DNA of 39,193 nucleotides, taken from the NCBI RefSeq assembly GCF_900172355.1, contig NZ_FWFZ01000029.1, forward strand, positions 1 to 39,193, in the 5' to 3' direction. Made by a program: the position numbers and the translations under genes. Positions 1 through 6,749 of the stretch are shown here, in pieces (position 1 is the first letter of the stretch; each line of letters opens with the position of its first letter). Source of the stretch: Roseisalinus antarcticus. GTDB lineage: Bacteria > Pseudomonadota > Alphaproteobacteria > Rhodobacterales > Rhodobacteraceae. The notes below the pieces were generated by a model. The model saw only the letters and a program-made list of their open reading frames with translations, was not told the DNA's origin and did no database searches.

Positions 1-31
1 AGGGCAGTTTCTTGACAATAAAGTCGGTCAT
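1..31 (-). CDS. 5' end of an unidentified gene leaving the window
   Basis: On the minus strand an ATG at 31 opens a frame reading MTDFIVKKLP before the window ends. An AGGTGAG sequence lies about 8 bases upstream and could be a ribosome binding site. It lies 128 bases after the ykoE stop on the same strand, where the ATPase gene of an ECF thiamine-precursor transporter might be expected. Ten residues are too few to assign a family. Confidence 0.3.
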   Translation of the reverse strand, partial: MTDFIVKKLP

Positions 32-159
32 CTGAGCTCACCTGCAGGGTTAATCTCAGATGAAGGCTAAGTGCTTTACCTCAATAGGTAAATCAACAAA
101 TGTCGACTGCGAAGTCACCGATTCAGGGAACAGCCACCTCTCGCCAAGCCGCAACCGGT

Positions 160-731
160 TCAGTCAAGTGGGGCCTGGCGGTCACGGTCGATGCCCAGCC
201 CTGCCAGTGTCCCGGTCTTGTAAAGCGCCTGGACGATGAGATGACCCAGCAAGCCGCCCAACAGCGCCCCGCTCGCCAGACGCAAGGTGAACATCACCAC
301 AAGGATTGCAGGCTCCAGCGCGCCGTAGTCAAAGCGCACCCAAGTATACGCAAACGAAAACACTGCCGCCCCGGCCCCAGCAGCCATCAGCACCGGCAGT
401 CGGTAGTTGCGCCAACCGGTCGCCGCGAAAACTGCTTCGGCACCCGCGCCCTGCACCAACCCTGTCAGCAAAAGCAACAACCCGGCAGGACTGCCCAACA
501 GAATCTGCACCGCCGCCGCAAGCACTTCAGCGGCCAGCGCCACACCGGGCTTGCGGATGATGCTGGCTGCGATGATCGAGACGATAACATCACAACATCC
601 ATCGTCACAGGGCCAAAGATCGCCTGAGCCACCAGCCAGACCTGCACCCAGCCAAGATAGAGAACGCCAAAGACAGCTCCCAGAAAAACGACAATCAAAG
701 TCTCACGCATGGTCCATGTTTGTGCCGACAT
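160..731 (-). pseudogene. ykoE: Frameshifted ykoE, membrane S-component of HMP/thiamine ECF transporter
   Basis: YkoE is the substrate-binding membrane component of an ECF-type importer for hydroxymethylpyrimidine/thiamine. The start ATG at 731 has a good site (AAGGAG) upstream. The first reading frame runs MRETLIVVFLGAVFGVLYLG and on to MDVVM. Family similarity then continues in a different frame (IVSIIAASIIRKPGVAL, then the LLGSPAGLLLLLTGLVQGAG region) to the stop at 160. The switch lies at about 585-590. There the GLWF-like residues that YkoE proteins normally have before IVSII are missing, which fits a deletion of about 10 bases (inferred from family knowledge). The hydrophobic segments are otherwise well kept, so the lesion is probably recent, or an assembly error. 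The gene sits 58 bases behind ykoF under the same riboswitch. Confidence 0.75.
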
Positions 732-789
732 CGCGACAACTCCTTTTTCAGGTCAGTCAGGGGGATGCCGCCCGCCGGGCGGCGGCGGA

Positions 790-1398
790 TCAGCGTGCGC
801 TGGGGCTGTTGGCCGATACGGTCACATCAAGAACGACATGCCCCGCCACGGTGCCAAAGTTGGTGAAGGCTTCGCACAACGTGGCAAACACCGGCCCCGC
901 GTCGCCCCGCAGCCTCGTGCAGAAATTCTTGGAGCGGTCAAACGTGCCCGACGCTTTCAGAAAGTCGATACAGCCATAGATCTCGTCCATATGTGGGCCT
1001 TCACCCAAGGGATACAGCGAGAATTGTGCCGCAACGTCCTGCCCCGTGACGGCGGCAAGTCCAACATTGGCCCGCGCCGCCGCGATGCGATCTGGCAGCG
1101 CAAGGTCGCGGGCAAACCCGCCTTGGGCCATGCAGATCGGATCGTCCGGTTCCCCCGGACAGCCGCGCGACACAGCCGCTGACAACACGCAATGCACGCC
1201 GGTTTGAGCAGCACGGACGAACAAATCACGCATTGCCGCAAACAATACCTCTGGCGGACCAACCAACAATGTCGAGATATCGTCCGTCTCGATCCGAAGC
1301 GCCTCGCGCCAGGGATCAAGGCCCGTTAAGGCAGCCATGATCACAGACACGAAATCGTCCGCCATGGGATACAAAGAAATCTGTGCGCCGGAAAACAT
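790..1398 (-). CDS. ykoF: YkoF-family thiamine/HMP-binding protein
   Basis: YkoF proteins bind thiamine or its pyrimidine precursor and are encoded with the YkoE(D)C ECF importer. The 203-aa product has the family's opening GAQISLYPMADDFVSVIM and a second, similar half (GQDVAAQFSLYPLGEGPHMDEIY), matching the known two-domain repeat with ACT-like folds. I chose ATG at 1398 because GAGG lies 6 bases upstream; GTG at 1404 is also in frame but leaves no room for a ribosome binding site. The gene lies directly behind a TPP riboswitch, so it should be off when thiamine pyrophosphate is plentiful. It reads intact although its partner ykoE is broken. Confidence 0.85.
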   Translation of the reverse strand: MFSGAQISLYPMADDFVSVIMAALTGLDPWREALRIETDDISTLLVGPPEVLFAAMRDLFVRAAQTGVHCVLSAAVSRGCPGEPDDPICMAQGGFARDLALPDRIAAARANVGLAAVTGQDVAAQFSLYPLGEGPHMDEIYGCIDFLKASGTFDRSKNFCTRLRGDAGPVFATLCEAFTNFGTVAGHVVLDVTVSANSPSAR

Positions 1399-1403
1399 TT
1401 TCA

Positions 1404-1492
1404 CCTCGCTCCGCTGGCATTACCCAGATCAGCTAAAGGGTCCGCAGGCTTGCGCCCGACATCTCAGCCCCGACATTACGGAGCACCCCTGA
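1404..1492 (-). promoter_or_regulatory. TPP riboswitch (THI element)
   Basis: The minus strand carries the conserved THI-box parts in order: AGGGGTGC (around 1484-1491), GGGGCTGAGATG (around 1460-1471), then ACCCTTTAGCTGATCTGG and GTAATGCCAGCGGAGCGAGG next to the ykoF start. The GCTGAGA and CTGATCTGG...CCAGCG segments are the pyrimidine- and pyrophosphate-sensing parts. The GAGG ribosome binding site of ykoF is the last few bases of the element, so ligand binding probably hides it and blocks translation. Its place ahead of ykoF-ykoE agrees with control of thiamine-precursor uptake. Confidence 0.92.
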
Positions 1493-1501
1493 TTGAGCTG
1501 G

Positions 1502-1529
1502 ACGCTATCAGTTCGCCGTCGCGATGCAA
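1502..1529 (-). promoter_or_regulatory. Weak sigma-70-like promoter for the riboswitch operon
   Basis: On the minus strand a TTGCAT (-35, 1524-1529) and TAGCGT (-10, 1502-1507) are 16 bases apart. This would start RNA a few bases ahead of the riboswitch aptamer. The boxes are imperfect; the call rests mainly on position. Confidence 0.35.
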
Positions 1530-1976
1530 CAGTAAACCCGAACCTGCGCAAGGATTTGTGAATGGACTGCATTCATCTTGTGGGAGCCACGCCCATTACC
1601 AACTGGATCACGTACTCGGCAGATCAACAGTCAAGAGGCGCCGTCTACCTTGCGTTTTGGTAGTGGGTATATCGAAAGGCCTCCAAGAAGACGAAATACT
1701 ATGGAACAGTCTATCCGGGCTGAACCGTTCGGTCGCACTTTACTGCCCGGCGCTCGGGCAGCTCCGACAGGACGACCTTTTGGCTTTGCGGGATCAAGTG
1801 CAGGGCGGCATGTCGTCGGCTGAGCTTGCCACGCTACAGATCAGCCTTCGCTCCGGTTGAGCGCGGCCTGCTGCGGTTTTGGCGCGGTCGGGGTCCTGCG
1901 TGGCTACTATCCGACTGGATTCGCTGCGGTTTTCGCGATTTTGTTGACCTATTGTTGACCTGGGTTGCGGGCATGC
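1530..1976. other. Intergenic stretch without a recognisable gene
   Basis: Open frames cross this stretch, but none has a convincing start, ribosome binding site or recognisable family. The frame ending at 1860 has a codon-like tail (LRQDDLLALRDQVQGGMSSA) that could be a gene remnant. The region separates the riboswitch promoter from the terminator that followed the tRNA gene. Confidence 0.4.
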
Positions 1977-2000
1977 AAAAGCCCCGCGGTTAGGCGGGGC
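1977..2000 (-). terminator. Rho-independent terminator of the former tRNA-fMet gene
   Basis: Read on the minus strand, GCCCCGC, a 6-base loop and GCGGGGC are followed by TTTT. It lies 28 bases past the encoded CCA end of the tRNA remnant, in the same direction, as expected for the original tRNA transcription unit. Confidence 0.8.
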
Positions 2001-2027
2001 GCATGTCATTGATAATGATAAGGATTT

Positions 2028-2077
2028 TGGTTGCGGGGACAGGATTTGATCCTGTGACCTTCAGGTTATGAGCCTGA
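2028..2077 (-). pseudogene. 3' half of initiator tRNA-Met(CAT); probable attachment site of the element
   Basis: On the minus strand this 50-base stretch contains the anticodon arm TCAGGCTCATAACCTGA with CAT anticodon, a T arm ACAGGATCAAATCCTGT, the acceptor strand CCCCGCA, the discriminator A and an encoded CCA. An acceptor strand ending in A72 is the initiator-tRNA signature (C1-A72 mismatch). Upstream of the anticodon stem (beyond 2077) tRNA similarity stops at once; there is no D arm or 5' acceptor strand. A 3'-only copy followed by its own terminator is what remains at one end when an element inserts into a tRNA gene and restores the whole gene at the other end. The complete copy should lie beyond the right edge. 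Confidence 0.85.
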
Positions 2078-2104
2078 TACGATGGCTGGTGCTATCACCA
2101 TGTA

Positions 2105-3172
2105 TCAAAACGCTGCGCGCCACATCCGAAACCTGCCGCTTCCCGTCACCTCCCGGATCAGGCAATGCTCTTCCATCCAGGCGAGGTTACGCTGAACGGC
2201 CGCGCGACTGGAGCTGGTTATGGCCTCGGCCATCGCAGCGGAAACGATGGGCCAATCAGTCAGCACGACACGCAGGGCCCGGGGCGTCTTGCCCGAAAGC
2301 GGGGTCATTTCAGTTTCTGCTCGCGACGCCCAAGCCTCGATATCATCAAGGTGCCGCATCGCGGCCAGGCATGCCGTCTCCGTTCCCTCGAGCCAACGTA
2401 CGAAGCGTTCAGCTGGTGGGCCCCCGGCGCGCAGCCCCTTTGCCCCGCCCATTGCCAGAGGTGCGAAGGCTGCCCCTTTCCCTTCGCTGGCCGCAATGCG
2501 CGCGGCGGTAACCGCTGCTTCCATCCGATCGCCCTGCTGCCCGAGGCCAGCGAGGCTCCAGAGGTGAAAGCCCATGCAGGCGCGGGTGATCGGATGCAGG
2601 TCGGCGGCTTGCGCCATCAGGTTGAGCCAACCACCCGCACGATCTGCGAAGGGCTCGGCTTCATCGGCCATGTTTTCGGGGTCACGGCGGTCGAGGAATG
2701 CGGACAGGTCAACCTCCGGGCCGGGACCACCGGTAAGACGCCGCACTGCCCATCCGACACGCGCGAGCGCCCCGGTGTCATCCTGCACGCCGGACAGGCG
2801 CATGGAAACCCAGAGCGCCAGCCGATCCGGGCCGATCCGATCGCCCGCAAACCAACTAAGGTCAGCCGCCTCGGTCAGCGCAAGGCGGTGTCGCCATCCT
2901 TCCGGGCCGCGCATCAGGCGGTCGTCCAGCGCGCCGATCCGACCGGCCACACGGGCGAGAGGGGCGGCATTGCCCGCCTCGGCGCGTCGCCAATCGTCGA
3001 GGACTGAGGTTTCACGCGGTTCTACTCGTGGTCCGTGCGGCAGATAATCTGGTTCCTCTTCCATAGGACCGGGCAGGAACCACAGGTCGCCCTCGGACGT
3101 CTGTTCGGTCTCCTCCGCAGCGATTACGAAGTCGCCAGATTCATCATACTGAGAAGGCACTTGAGGTTTCAT
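2105..3172 (-). CDS. RHE_PE00001/DUF1612-type helix-turn-helix protein
   Basis: 355 aa. The family occurs on alphaproteobacterial plasmids near repABC; its function is not established. Recognisable are the N-terminal half around RIGALDDRLMRGPEGWRHRL and DLSWFAGDRIGPDRLALW, and a C-terminal winged-helix-like segment (SAAMAEAITSSSRAAVQRNL, then EVTGSGRFRMWRAAF), which suggests DNA binding. The ATG at 3172 sits directly behind a perfect 7-bp-arm inverted repeat, so autoregulation is plausible. The stop lies 28 bases from the tRNA half-site, making this the outermost gene of the island on this side. Confidence 0.75.
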   Translation of the reverse strand: MKPQVPSQYDESGDFVIAAEETEQTSEGDLWFLPGPMEEEPDYLPHGPRVEPRETSVLDDWRRAEAGNAAPLARVAGRIGALDDRLMRGPEGWRHRLALTEAADLSWFAGDRIGPDRLALWVSMRLSGVQDDTGALARVGWAVRRLTGGPGPEVDLSAFLDRRDPENMADEAEPFADRAGGWLNLMAQAADLHPITRACMGFHLWSLAGLGQQGDRMEAAVTAARIAASEGKGAAFAPLAMGGAKGLRAGGPPAERFVRWLEGTETACLAAMRHLDDIEAWASRAETEMTPLSGKTPRALRVVLTDWPIVSAAMAEAITSSSRAAVQRNLAWMEEHCLIREVTGSGRFRMWRAAF

Positions 3173-3175
3173 ATG

Positions 3176-3197
3176 TGCAAAATACGGCGCTTTTGCA
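3176..3197. promoter_or_regulatory. Inverted repeat, candidate operator of the HTH gene
   Basis: TGCAAAA and TTTTGCA form perfect 7-base arms around an 8-base centre. The site ends 4 bases ahead of the minus-strand ATG at 3172. Its position and symmetry suit binding of a dimeric regulator, possibly the product of that gene. Confidence 0.45.
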
Positions 3198-3343
3198 TTT
3201 TACCCAAGGGTTTTGTCGGGGTGCGCCCGCATACGTCATATAGCACGCGCGCGCGATGCTTTGCGAGTGCTCTCTCATTGCGCTGGCTGTATGCAAACCA
3301 AGGGATTTCTAGTGGGTAGCCGCAGAAAGCATGTCCTTGCACT

Positions 3344-3355
3344 CGTTTACAAACG
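3344..3355. repeat. Short inverted repeat ahead of the recombinase gene
   Basis: CGTTT-AC-AAACG is a perfect 5-base-arm palindrome, followed three bases later by another CGTTT. It lies 44 bases ahead of the serine recombinase ATG and could be part of a resolution site or an operator. It is short, so it may be chance. Confidence 0.3.
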
Positions 3356-3398
3356 GTCGTTTAGTGGCGCTATATGAAACTGCAAAAAGACTGTTTTG

Positions 3399-4283
3399 AT
3401 GCCCTTAATCGGCTACGCCCGCGTTTCAACCGAGGATCAGACCCCCCTGCCCCAGTCGCAGGCCCTGAAATCCGCGGGTTGTGCCGAGATTCATGAGGAA
3501 CAAGCCTCTGGCGGCAATCGTGCGCGGCCAGTCCTCGCGCGCGTGTTGGAGCGCGTGACCAAGGGCGACACGCTGGTTGTCGTGCGCATTGATCGTCTGG
3601 CGCGATCGCTGTCGCATCTCTTGGAGGTGATCGAGCGGCTTGAGGCGAAGGGCGCGTTCTTTCGTTCCATTCAAGACCCGATCGACACTGCCTCGCCGCA
3701 AGGCAAGTTCACGCTTCAGGTCCTCGGTGCTGCAGCCGAGTTTGAGCGCGCCCTGATCCGGGAACGCACGAAGGCCGGCTTGGCGAGCGCAAGGACCAAA
3801 GGACGCGTGGGCGGGAACCCTGGGCTGCGTGCCCGCGATCCATCGGCGCTGCGCAAAGTACGGCTGGCGCGGCAGGACGGCTACATGCAGCGGCTGAACG
3901 AGACGGCGCAAGATTGGGTGCCCCATGTGCGCCGCCTTCGCCCCGACATGGCTTGGGAAGACGTGCTGCGCATCGTCAATGGCCCCTTGCCTGAGGCTAG
4001 GCGCTGGACGCAAAGTCGCCTGCTTCGCGCCGTGAAAACCTATGTCCGCGACGGCTTTCTGCCTGAATCCGTCTTGGCACGTGCCGGACGCCGCGAAACG
4101 GACGACCGCCTACCCGCCATTATTGCTGGCATCAAGGGCGCAGATCCCAACATGACGCTTCAGGCGATTTCTGATCGGCTAGAGACTATGCGTGAGCGGA
4201 CACCGCGCGGAAGATCCAAGTGGCAGCCGTCATCGGTGAAAATGCTTCTAGAACGCGCAGAGAAACTGGGGTTGCTTGACTAA
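3399..4283 (+). CDS. Serine recombinase (resolvase/invertase family) with extended C-terminus
   Basis: 294 aa. The N-terminal catalytic domain is complete: IGYARVSTEDQ with the nucleophile Ser10, the VVVRIDRLARSLSHL arginine motif, and AAEFERALIRERTKAGLASA leading into helix E. Typical resolvases end about 45 residues later. Here about 140 residues follow, including a segment (ADPNMTLQAISDRLETMRER, KWQPSSVKMLLERA) that could be a second helix-turn-helix. ATG 3399 is preferred over the adjacent TTG. Next to repABC its likely job is resolving plasmid multimers. It is not the kind of enzyme that usually integrates into tRNA genes. Confidence 0.85.
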   Translation: MPLIGYARVSTEDQTPLPQSQALKSAGCAEIHEEQASGGNRARPVLARVLERVTKGDTLVVVRIDRLARSLSHLLEVIERLEAKGAFFRSIQDPIDTASPQGKFTLQVLGAAAEFERALIRERTKAGLASARTKGRVGGNPGLRARDPSALRKVRLARQDGYMQRLNETAQDWVPHVRRLRPDMAWEDVLRIVNGPLPEARRWTQSRLLRAVKTYVRDGFLPESVLARAGRRETDDRLPAIIAGIKGADPNMTLQAISDRLETMRERTPRGRSKWQPSSVKMLLERAEKLGLLD

Positions 4284-4426
4284 ATTCAGCAGTGCCTTCG
4301 CTTGTGTCTATGTGTCTGAACCACACCATATCTAGAAAGTGCTTGCGCGAATCTAATAGCTGAGGCAATAGTCTCGATAAATAACGCGCGGACACATAAA
4401 AAACGCGCCCACGAATCGAGGCAGGG

Positions 4427-5620
4427 ATGAGCGAAGCTGAGCAGGACCTAGACATTGCCATAGGGCACTACGCAGAGCTTCTCGCGTCTAACCTCCATGC
4501 GCAACGTGCGGCCCACTTTCCTCCCGACGCCAAGAAAGTCATGCGCAGCCTGACTAGCGGAGAGGCAGCCGAGTTGCTTGGCGTCGATCATACCTACCTT
4601 CGCAAGCTCCATCGAGAGGGAAAGATAGCTGACGTCGAAACCACCGCGGGCAGCCACCGGCGATATACACTCGATGATATTTGGGAGATACGCCAGGCCC
4701 TCGAGGCAAACGCGAAGAAGCCTGGAACCTACGTTCCGGGGCGTCGTGCCGGTGACGAGCTTCAGATTGTTTCTGTTGTGAACTTCAAAGGCGGCTCCGG
4801 GAAAACGACAACATCCGCTCACCTTGCACAGCGTTTGGCTCTCAAAGGATATCGTGTTCTTGCGATCGATCTGGATCCCCAAGCATCCTTTTCCGCGCTG
4901 CATGGCATCCAGCCTGAGCTGGACCTGATGGAAGGAGGCACGCTGTATGACGCGGTTCGCTACGATGAACCGGTCCCGATCTCGGAAGTAATCCGTAAAA
5001 CCTATATCCGAGGTCTCGACCTTATCCCCGGGAACCTAGAGCTCATGGAATTTGAACATGAGACGCCGGCAGCCATCCAGCGCGGCGGCGCCCGCGCGTT
5101 TTTTGCCCGTGTGCGTGACGCACTCGATAGTGTCGAAGCGGACTATGACGTTGTCGTCATCGACTGTCCGCCGCAGCTTGGTTTCTTGACCATGTCCGCC
5201 CTTTCAGCATCCTCCGGCGTGCTTGTAACCGTTCACCCGCAAATGCTCGATCTGATGTCCATGTCGCAGTTTCTGCGAATGACCGCTGATCTGCTTGGCG
5301 TCATCCGGGACGCTGGCGCAAACCTTCGCTTTGACTGGCTGCGTTTCCTGCCAACCCGATACAAGGTGGGAGACGCCCCGCAAACCGAGGTCATTGCCTT
5401 CATCCGGGGTCTGTTCGGCAGGTCGGTCCTGACCAACCATATGGTTGAGTCGACTGCGATCTCGGATGCGGGGCTTACAAAGCAGAGTCTCTACGAGGCC
5501 GACAAGAAGGACTTCACTCGCCAGACTTTCGATCGCGCGATCGATTCCATGAACGCCGTAAACGACGAGATTGCAGCGATCATTCAAAATACGTGGGGAC
5601 GCAATGGCAAGAAAGCCTAA
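4427..5620 (+). CDS. repA: RepA, ParA-type partition ATPase of a repABC replicon
   Basis: 397 aa. RepA with RepB segregates the replicon and represses the repABC promoter. Residues about 42-92 form a winged-helix/MerR-like DNA-binding segment (GEAAELLGVDHTYLRKL, SHRRYTLDDIWEIRQAL). The ATPase follows: deviant Walker A NFKGGSGKTTTSAHLA near residue 120, A' motif LAIDLDPQASF, Walker B YDVVVIDCPP. Upstream, ATGTGTC (4310-4316) and GACACAT (4391-4397) form a long-spaced inverted repeat that could be an operator. A purine-rich GAGGCAGGG precedes the ATG. The end overlaps repB by 17 bases. Confidence 0.95.
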   Translation: MSEAEQDLDIAIGHYAELLASNLHAQRAAHFPPDAKKVMRSLTSGEAAELLGVDHTYLRKLHREGKIADVETTAGSHRRYTLDDIWEIRQALEANAKKPGTYVPGRRAGDELQIVSVVNFKGGSGKTTTSAHLAQRLALKGYRVLAIDLDPQASFSALHGIQPELDLMEGGTLYDAVRYDEPVPISEVIRKTYIRGLDLIPGNLELMEFEHETPAAIQRGGARAFFARVRDALDSVEADYDVVVIDCPPQLGFLTMSALSASSGVLVTVHPQMLDLMSMSQFLRMTADLLGVIRDAGANLRFDWLRFLPTRYKVGDAPQTEVIAFIRGLFGRSVLTNHMVESTAISDAGLTKQSLYEADKKDFTRQTFDRAIDSMNAVNDEIAAIIQNTWGRNGKKA

Positions 5621-6536
5621 ACTGGGCCTGCCATTGCAGACCCTGCGCAACGCGCCTGACGCTCTTGAGGGACGCAGGCTCCGTGGTGGTGTTTTCGAAA
5701 TCGACCCCGACCATATTGAGACTGCAGGAAGGCTTGATGACCGACTGCAGATCGAGATTGAGGGTCTGAAGGCATCAATATTCAAAAACGGCCAACGTGT
5801 TCCGATACTGGTGCGCCCGCTTGAGGGTGATCGCTATAGCCTGATCTATGGCCGCCGTCGCCTTAAGGCTTGCAGAGAACTTGGGATCAAGGTCCGCGCA
5901 ATTGTCACGGAAATGGAGGGCGATCAGGCGCTCCGCGATCAGCTGCTGGAAAACCAAGAGCGGCGAGATCTGAGTTTTATCGAACGCGCGCTCGTAGCCG
6001 CTGCCTTGCTTGATGGAGACCATCTGGGCGAGTCAGAGCGCACCAACAAGGGCGTTGCCGAGGTTCTTAATCTGACTGAGGCTGGGGTTTCGCAGCTGTT
6101 AAGTGTTGTCCGCACAGTAGGAGAGGATCTTGTCTTGGCCATCGGTGCGGCACCTGGGATCGGCCGGCCCCGATGGGAAGAACTCAAGAAGTGTCTCGGG
6201 GCTGCGGATGTGGACCACGCGCGTCTCGCAGCCTTGGCCAATGAAACCAAGTCGGTCCAATCAGGTGGAATCGATGAGAAGTCCGACAGGGCGTTTTTGG
6301 CGGTACTTTCTGCGGCGGGAAAGACCGAGCATCCCACATCATCGACTCGCCCGCGCGGCCAACCCGGCATGGTCATTCCGGGGGTCGGTGCCGCAACCGT
6401 CACGACCGGACGCCGTGGCAAGCAACTCAAGCTTGAGTTGAAGTCCGAGGACACAGAATTTGTCAGCTGGCTTGAGGGCAACGCCCCGCAGCTGCTTGCC
6501 GAGCTTCATGAGCGCTGGAAGCGATCAGAAGACTGA
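5604..6536 (+). CDS. repB: RepB, ParB-type centromere-binding protein
   Basis: 310 aa from ATG 5604 (MARKPKLGLPLQTL), chosen because it overlaps the repA end in the usual repABC manner. An earlier in-frame start at 5571 would lengthen it by 11 residues. ParB-like core: FKNGQRVPILVRPL, YSLIYGRRRLKACRELG (box I), LLENQERRDLSFIERA (box II), then a helix-turn-helix (VAEVLNLTEAGVSQLLSVV). It should bind the parS palindromes behind repC and spread, with RepA as motor. Curiously, at about 6093-6103 the gene contains CAGCTGTTAAG, part of that parS palindrome, inside the HTH codons. Confidence 0.95.
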   Translation: MARKPKLGLPLQTLRNAPDALEGRRLRGGVFEIDPDHIETAGRLDDRLQIEIEGLKASIFKNGQRVPILVRPLEGDRYSLIYGRRRLKACRELGIKVRAIVTEMEGDQALRDQLLENQERRDLSFIERALVAAALLDGDHLGESERTNKGVAEVLNLTEAGVSQLLSVVRTVGEDLVLAIGAAPGIGRPRWEELKKCLGAADVDHARLAALANETKSVQSGGIDEKSDRAFLAVLSAAGKTEHPTSSTRPRGQPGMVIPGVGAATVTTGRRGKQLKLELKSEDTEFVSWLEGNAPQLLAELHERWKRSED

Positions 6537-6580
6537 GGAAGAGCAACCAACAAAAAGGAGGCACGATACAGGCAAGAATG

Positions 6581-6612
6581 AAAAAGGCCCCGAGAAGCTA
6601 GCTTCACGAGAC
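6581..6612 (-). terminator. Terminator of the ctRNA
   Basis: On the minus strand GGTCTCGTGAAG and CTTCTCGGGGCC pair around a CTAG loop with two G-U pairs and one mismatch, and run into TTTTT. It reads against repC, so it ends the antisense RNA. Confidence 0.85.
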
Positions 6613-6664
6613 CTTTCTTAGGTTTCGGACGGGACCAGCCCGCTACAAAACTTCAGTTTTCGCA
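6581..6664 (-). ncRNA. ctRNA, antisense regulator of repC (incompatibility RNA)
   Basis: Known repABC plasmids carry a small counter-transcribed RNA in the repB-repC gap that limits RepC. Here the minus strand has a promoter (TTGCGG, 17 bases, TACATT), and about 84 bases later a strong terminator. The RNA's 5' part can fold at AAAACTGAAGTTTT. Position, direction, size and both signals agree with the family; the exact 5' end is estimated from the -10 box. Confidence 0.8.
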
Positions 6665-6670
6665 CCTCTG

Positions 6671-6699
6671 AATGTAGCGATCTGGCCCCTATCCCGCAA
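6671..6699 (-). promoter_or_regulatory. ctRNA promoter; overlaps the repC leader hairpin
   Basis: TTGCGG (-35, 6694-6699) and TACATT (-10, 6671-6676) on the minus strand are 17 bases apart. On the plus strand the same area begins a hairpin (CCCGC 6693-6697 with GCGGG 6714-6718) followed by an AT-rich run. It could act as the attenuator of repC when the ctRNA is bound. Confidence 0.65.
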
Positions 6700-6749
6700 G
6701 CGCAAAGCGATTCGCGGGCCACTCAAATTTTGCCTTCGTGAATATTTTC

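Noticed and set aside
1450-1860. Plus-strand frame of 136 codons across the riboswitch region
   Set aside because: It overlaps the riboswitch on the other strand, has no ribosome site and no family likeness.
2028-2077. Functional tRNA gene
   Set aside because: The D arm and the 5' acceptor strand are missing; the sequence beyond 2077 cannot pair with CCCCGCA at the right distance.
3399-4283. The serine recombinase as integrase of the island
   Set aside because: It is a resolvase-type enzyme; integration into tRNA 3' halves is normally done by tyrosine integrases, and none is seen in this window.
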